Assembly (NCBI GenBank): GCA_046347475.1
Contig: JAXMGD010000001.1
Coordinates: 62,001 to 126,000, forward strand
Source: CAMCXE01 sp046347475
GTDB taxonomy: Bacteria > Pseudomonadota > Gammaproteobacteria > Pseudomonadales > Cellvibrionaceae
Direction: 5' to 3'
Length of the DNA stretch: 64,000 nucleotides
Below, piece by piece: positions 59,485 to 64,000 of the stretch. Below the pieces are notes generated by a model. It saw nothing but the letters and a program-made list of their open reading frames with translations. It was not told the origin of the DNA and did no database searches. The number at the start of each line of letters is the position of its first letter. Positions within the stretch are counted from its first letter, which is position 1. A program made the translations under genes and the position numbers.

Positions 59485-62319
59485 TTATTTTTTCGCCTCC
59501 AATACGGTTTTTAGGAATCGCCCTGTGTGGGAGGCTTTAACTTTGCAGATAGCTTCAGGGGTGCCGGTGGCAATAATCTGTCCACCACCACCACCCCCTT
59601 CTGGCCCTAAATCCACCACCCAGTCGGCGGTTTTAATCACATCTAAATTGTGCTCAATGACTATGACGGTGTTGCCGTTGTCGCGCAGGCGGTGCAATAC
59701 CGCTAATAGCTGCGCTATATCGTGAAAATGTAAACCGGTAGTGGGTTCATCCAAAATATACAGCGTTTTGCCCGTATCCCGTTTGGATAATTCCCGCGAC
59801 AGTTTTACCCGTTGTGCCTCACCCCCGGAGAGCGTGGTAGCCGCTTGGCCCAGGCGAATATAGGACAAACCCACATCCATGAGGGTTTGTAATTTACTGG
59901 CAATTGAAGGCACCGCATCAAAAAATGCGCGGGCATCTTCCACGGTCATATCCAGCACCTCGTGAATATTTTTGCCTTTGTAATGCACATCCAAGGTTTC
60001 GCGGTTGTAGCGTTTGCCCTTACAGGTATCGCAGGGCACATACACGTCGGGCAAAAAATGCATTTCTACTTTTACCACGCCATCGCCCTGGCAGGCTTCG
60101 CAGCGGCCGCCTTTCACGTTAAAGCTAAAACGCCCGGCTTTATAGCCGCGCGAGCGCGCCTCGGCGGTGCCGGCAAATAAATCCCGAATGGGGGTGAAAA
60201 TTCCCGTGTAGGTGGCGGGGTTTGAGCGCGGCGTGCGGCCTATGGGGCTTTGATCTATATCCACGCACTTATCAAATAACTCTAAACCCTCAATGGCTTG
60301 ATAGGGGGCGGCCTCCAACGTGGTGGCATTATTGAGCGCCGTGGCCGCTAAGGGGTGCAACGTATTATTAATTAAAGTGGATTTGCCTGAGCCGGACACG
60401 CCGGTGACACAGGTAAATAAACCGACGGGAATTTCCAGAGTGACATTTTTTAAGTTATTTCCCGTTGCGCCTTTTAAAACCAGCATTTTTTTAGGGTTGG
60501 CGGCATGGCGGGTTTTCGGTATGGCGATAGATTTTTTGCCCGACAAATACGCGCCCGTAAGCGAATTTTTAGCTTTTACAATGTGCGCTAATTTACCCTG
60601 CGCGATGATTTGCCCACCGTGCACACCCGCACCTGGGCCCACGTCAATAATATGATCCGCTAAGCGAATCGCATCTTCATCGTGTTCCACCACAATGACC
60701 GTATTACCTAAATCCCGCAGATGTTTCAGTGTGCCAAGCAAACGGTCGTTATCGCGCTGATGCAAACCAATGGAGGGCTCATCCAAAATATACATCACAC
60801 CCACAAGGCCCGCGCCGATTTGACTGGCCAAACGAATGCGCTGGGCTTCGCCGCCGGAGAGTGTATCGGCGCTGCGGCTGAGGGTTAAATAATTCAGCCC
60901 CACATCCACTAAAAAACGAAACCGGTCGCGTAATTCTTTTAAGATTTTCTCGGCAATTTTGCCCTTGGCACCGGTAAATTTAAGTTTGGTGAAATAGGTG
61001 TGAGCATCGCCCACGGGCATGTCGACCAATTCGGGCAGCGTCTTATTATCCACAAACACATGCCGCGCCTCTAAACGCAGGCGGGCGCCATTACAGCTGG
61101 GGCAGACTTGGCTGGATAAGTATTTGGCTAATTCTTCGCGCACGCCAGAGGAATCTGTATCCCGGTAGCGCCGCTCCAAGTTGGGAATAACACCTTCAAA
61201 TGCGTGGGAGCGCTGGAATTTATCGCCGCGTTCATTTACATAAGTGAAATTAACCGTTTCCTCGCCCGAGCCATACAAAATAACTTTCTGGTGTTTGGCA
61301 CTGAGTTTTTGCCAGGGTGCATCTACGTCGAATTTGTAATGTTTAGCCAGGGAGGTGAGCATGTGAAAATAATAAAAATTGCGCGCGTCCCACCCGCGCA
61401 CAGCGCCTTCGGCAAGGCTCAGCTGTGTATCAATGATGACTTTTTCGGCGGCAAAAAATTGTTTTACCCCTAGGCCATCGCACTCTGGGCAAGCACCAGC
61501 GGGATTGTTAAACGAAAAGATGCGCGGTTCCAATTCCGACAGGGAATAATCACACAGAGGACAGGCGTGTTTGGCGGAAAATAATTTTTCCTCCGCGTCG
61601 TCATCCATGTTCGCCACCATGGCGATTCCGTCGGCCAAATTCAGCGCCGTTTCAAAACTTTCCGCTAGGCGCTGTTTTATATCCGGCCGCACTTTAAAGC
61701 GATCCACCACTACATCAATGCTGTGTTTTTTCTTTTTATCGAGGGCTGGAGTATCGTCTAAATCCACCACTAAACCATCCACACGCACGCGCACAAAACC
61801 ATCTCGGCGCAGGCTTTCAAATACATGATGGTGTTCGCCTTTGCGATCGCGCACCACGGGTGCCAGCAGCATTACTTTGCTGTCCTCCGGCATAGCCAAC
61901 ACCTGGTCCACCATTTCGGAAATGGTTTGTGCGCTTAAAGGCAACTGGTGGGTGGGGCAACGGGGCTCGCCGATGCGGGCAAAAAACAGCCGTAAATAAT
62001 CGTAAATTTCAGTGATGGTGCCGACGGTGGAGCGCGGGTTGTGGGAAGTGGATTTTTGCTCAATGGAAATCGCCGGGCTTAAACCCTCCACATGGTCCAC
62101 ATCGGGTTTTTCCATCAGTGACAGAAATTGCCGCGCATAGGCAGAAAGGCTTTCCACATAGCGGCGCTGTCCCTCCGCATACAGCGTATCAAACGCCAGA
62201 GAGGATTTACCGGAACCGGATAAACCGGTGATGACAATTAATTTATCGCGAGGAATATCCAGGTCGATATTTTTTAAATTGTGCGTGCGGGCACCGCGAA
62301 CGATGATGGTGTCTACCAT
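59485..62319 (-). CDS. uvrA: Excinuclease ABC subunit A
   Basis: UvrA recognises DNA damage in nucleotide excision repair. The 944-residue protein is full length with two ABC modules: Walker A GLSGSGKSSLAFDTLYAEGQ and GVSGSGKSTLINNTLHPL, signatures LSGGEAQRIRLAS and LSGGEAQRVKLSREL, and zinc fingers CPLCDYS/CPECDGLG and CEACQGDG/CDTCKG. It is divergent from the luxR-type gene/MFS region in an order close to Pseudomonas uvrA-MFS-ssb. Confidence 0.98.
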   Translation of the reverse strand: MVDTIIVRGARTHNLKNIDLDIPRDKLIVITGLSGSGKSSLAFDTLYAEGQRRYVESLSAYARQFLSLMEKPDVDHVEGLSPAISIEQKSTSHNPRSTVGTITEIYDYLRLFFARIGEPRCPTHQLPLSAQTISEMVDQVLAMPEDSKVMLLAPVVRDRKGEHHHVFESLRRDGFVRVRVDGLVVDLDDTPALDKKKKHSIDVVVDRFKVRPDIKQRLAESFETALNLADGIAMVANMDDDAEEKLFSAKHACPLCDYSLSELEPRIFSFNNPAGACPECDGLGVKQFFAAEKVIIDTQLSLAEGAVRGWDARNFYYFHMLTSLAKHYKFDVDAPWQKLSAKHQKVILYGSGEETVNFTYVNERGDKFQRSHAFEGVIPNLERRYRDTDSSGVREELAKYLSSQVCPSCNGARLRLEARHVFVDNKTLPELVDMPVGDAHTYFTKLKFTGAKGKIAEKILKELRDRFRFLVDVGLNYLTLSRSADTLSGGEAQRIRLASQIGAGLVGVMYILDEPSIGLHQRDNDRLLGTLKHLRDLGNTVIVVEHDEDAIRLADHIIDVGPGAGVHGGQIIAQGKLAHIVKAKNSLTGAYLSGKKSIAIPKTRHAANPKKMLVLKGATGNNLKNVTLEIPVGLFTCVTGVSGSGKSTLINNTLHPLAATALNNATTLEAAPYQAIEGLELFDKCVDIDQSPIGRTPRSNPATYTGIFTPIRDLFAGTAEARSRGYKAGRFSFNVKGGRCEACQGDGVVKVEMHFLPDVYVPCDTCKGKRYNRETLDVHYKGKNIHEVLDMTVEDARAFFDAVPSIASKLQTLMDVGLSYIRLGQAATTLSGGEAQRVKLSRELSKRDTGKTLYILDEPTTGLHFHDIAQLLAVLHRLRDNGNTVIVIEHNLDVIKTADWVVDLGPEGGGGGGQIIATGTPEAICKVKASHTGRFLKTVLEAKK

Positions 62320-62493
62320 AAATCCTCGGAAAATTATTAGAGCTAAGTGGCGATAATACGCCTTTTTTGCGCGCTAGATGGACGCGGTACCTAAGGCGCG
62401 TGATTACGCTTTTGAGTGGAGGTTGGATGAGGTGACAGGCGGGGTGTTAGTAATAAGGGGTTTGCCGCCTAAGGGCGGCAGAGGGCAAAAGCG

Positions 62494-63147
62494 TTAAATG
62501 TCTTCTAAATCCCGAACCCAATTGCTCGCTTCTAGGCGGTTACGTACACCAATCTTTTTGTACACATTGTACAAATGACTCTTAACCGTATGTTCACTCA
62601 CTTCGAGGGCTTCGGCTATGTCGAAGTTAGTGGCGCCATCTTTAATCAGTTTTAGAATCTGCCGCTCACGCTTGGTCAATTTAATATCGAGCCGTTTGTT
62701 GGAGGGCGCGCGACGGTTCTTCTCAAAATGTAAGTGCAGCAAGCGGCGCGGCACCCAATATTCGCCTTTGAGCAGAGCCTCAAGGCCGCGCAGTAAATTC
62801 TCTTGGTCGGTATCGGTGGAAAACAAGCCTGAAATACAGGGCCAGTCGAGCAGTTGCTCATGGTCGCTCTCAGTGGTGGCATTTAACAGCGCGGCGATAT
62901 AGGGCTGATTGTGTTCTTGAATTTCTGCCACCAGGGCTTGCAGATCATCAATGGAGCGGCCTTGGCAATCGACCAAATAGAGGTACGCGCCTTCTAAATC
63001 CGGAGAGAATTGAGTTGACACCTGGCACTTAAGGCCGGTTTTATCGCCAATTAATTGCGCCAATAATCCAGTTTGCAAACTGCTGCTAATCGAGAAAAGA
63101 ATAATGCCCTGAACAGTCGGGGAAGTAGGGGCTGGGGATGCGGTCAC
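62494..63147 (-). CDS. LuxR/CsgD-like transcription regulator
   Basis: The 217-residue protein has an N-terminal receiver-like domain without an obvious phosphoacceptor pattern, and a C-terminal HTH of the LuxR type: LTKRERQILKLIKDGATNFD, then IAEALEVSEHTVKSHLYNVY and IGVRNRLEASNW. The layout is that of CsgD/VpsT-like regulators, which control matrix or surface genes. It lies between uvrA and the MFS gene. Its regulon is unknown. Confidence 0.88.
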   Translation of the reverse strand: MTASPAPTSPTVQGIILFSISSSLQTGLLAQLIGDKTGLKCQVSTQFSPDLEGAYLYLVDCQGRSIDDLQALVAEIQEHNQPYIAALLNATTESDHEQLLDWPCISGLFSTDTDQENLLRGLEALLKGEYWVPRRLLHLHFEKNRRAPSNKRLDIKLTKRERQILKLIKDGATNFDIAEALEVSEHTVKSHLYNVYKKIGVRNRLEASNWVRDLEDI

Positions 63148-63390
63148 GATGGTTGTCTGCCTTGGCTAATGGGGGCCTGGAATTCTGTGCGCTTAGGTTG
63201 CAAAGATTATCGCACAGATTGTAACTGAAACATCTTCGCTGTCACTAGCGCAACGCTAATTTTAAACTGAGCAGATTCTCTCTTTTCGCTGTGGCAATCT
63301 TTAGTTAGCCTGCGGTGATTCGCGAAATCGTTCCACCGATAGCGCTTAGGTGCTGTTAGAATCAGCGGCATTTTTTTCGGAGTAGCTATT

Positions 63391-64000
63391 GTGTCCGCAG
63401 CTCAACCGGCCTCGCAGTTAAAAGCAGTCTCTTCGCTCGCTCTTCTTTATATGTTTCGCATGATGGGGTTGTTCATGGTGTTCCCTGTTATGAGCCTTTA
63501 CGGCGGCCACTATATCGACAGCACCGAACAGCGTTTAGGCCTCGCCATAGGGGCATACGGCCTGAGCCAGGCCATATGCCAAATGCCGCTGGGTTTGTTA
63601 TCCGACCTCTACGGCCGCAAAACGATTATTTTTATTGGTCTTGTGATCATGATTATCGGCAGCCTGGTGGCTGCATTTTCCGATTCCGTCTGGGGCCTGA
63701 TTATCGGCCGTGCCCTGCAGGGTATAGGCGCTGTAGGCAGCACTATTATGGCTTTAGTGGGCGATCTCACCACTGAGCAGAACCGCACCAAAGCCATGGC
63801 TGTAATCGGTGCGTCTATCGGCGTGTCATTTGTGATCGCCATGGTGCTGGGCTCTACCCTGGCGTCTTTTTGGGGCTTGTCGTCCATTTTCTGGGTAACG
63901 GCAGGCCTTTCGGTGCTGGGGTGTTACATTTTGTTTCGTCAGGTGCCAAACCCTCCGCCTACGGTGCGGGGTAAAGATGCCATTCCGGTGCCCGCCATGA
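63391..64000 (+). CDS. MFS transporter (5' part)
   Basis: The frame starts at GTG 63391 with GGAG at 63379-63382 and runs off the window; 203 residues are visible, about five membrane helices. The MFS signature GLLSDLYGRKTIIFIG lies between helices 2 and 3, and GRALQGIGAVGSTIMALVGD follows. A gene of this type is next to uvrA and before ssb in pseudomonads (YajR-like). The substrate is unknown. Confidence 0.9.
   Translation, partial: MSAAQPASQLKAVSSLALLYMFRMMGLFMVFPVMSLYGGHYIDSTEQRLGLAIGAYGLSQAICQMPLGLLSDLYGRKTIIFIGLVIMIIGSLVAAFSDSVWGLIIGRALQGIGAVGSTIMALVGDLTTEQNRTKAMAVIGASIGVSFVIAMVLGSTLASFWGLSSIFWVTAGLSVLGCYILFRQVPNPPPTVRGKDAIPVPAM

Overview
The window looks like a chromosome segment of a free-living, polysaccharide-degrading gammaproteobacterium, most likely in or near the Cellvibrionaceae. 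This is inferred from long poly-serine linkers in five secreted proteins, a GH5 endoglucanase, CBM-like domains, a cytochrome c joined to a CBM, and Pseudomonas-like synteny (lptD-surA-pdxA divergent from amgK-murU; fimX with a PA4958-like gene; uvrA divergent from an MFS transporter). No tRNA, rRNA or CRISPR array was seen.

Layout. 1-3.7 kb: two overlapping TPR genes, one a lipoprotein cut by the window edge. 3.7-10.8 kb: a hypothetical gene, a VOC protein, then pdxA, a cold-shock/Excalibur membrane protein, a DUF3144 protein, surA and lptD, all leftward. 10.9-11.07 kb: a nested palindrome. 11.2-12.9 kb: amgK-murU for peptidoglycan recycling. 13-14.9 kb: a bufferin/Hvf-type RiPP operon (precursor with four EGKCG motifs, MNIO enzyme, partner protein). 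15.7-24.7 kb: secreted Ser-linker proteins, a GT-C-like membrane protein, an OprB-like porin and small envelope proteins. 24.8-28.6 kb: a repeat island with two RAYT copies (one frameshifted), REP-type palindromes and a UDG-family gene with an in-frame amber codon. 28.7-33.2 kb: a GmrSD-like DUF262/HNH protein, acs, and a small protein with a cytidine-deaminase zinc signature.

33.7-40.7 kb: a leftward cluster led by an ECF42-type sigma factor, with SRPBCC, VOC/PhnB, YciI/DGPF and GyrI-like proteins, interrupted by a MITE-like element, a 7-bp tandem repeat and a branched hairpin element. 41-43.4 kb: a PEP-CTERM protein and a CBM-cytochrome c lipoprotein. 43.9-47.8 kb: FimX and its neighbour (c-di-GMP and type IV pili). 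48.1-50.7 kb: epmB, efp and epmA, which make and modify EF-P. 50.7-52 kb: the GH5 endoglucanase with a GlyGly-CTERM-like tail. 52.5-53.6 kb: a second copy of the branched hairpin, a perfect CRP-type palindrome and an orphan hcp. 53.9-59 kb: rpoH and a MoxR-DUF58-TgpA operon whose transglutaminase lacks its catalytic cysteine. 59.5-64 kb: uvrA, a LuxR-type regulator and a truncated MFS transporter.

Several repeat families recur: MITE-like elements ending in GTCATTAAGTTAAG-type sequence (five places), REP palindromes tied to RAYT, two copies of a 68-bp branched core with different but self-complementary outer arms, and a palindrome arm shared between 10.9 and 53.8 kb. All functions are read from sequence patterns and family knowledge; no searches were run.
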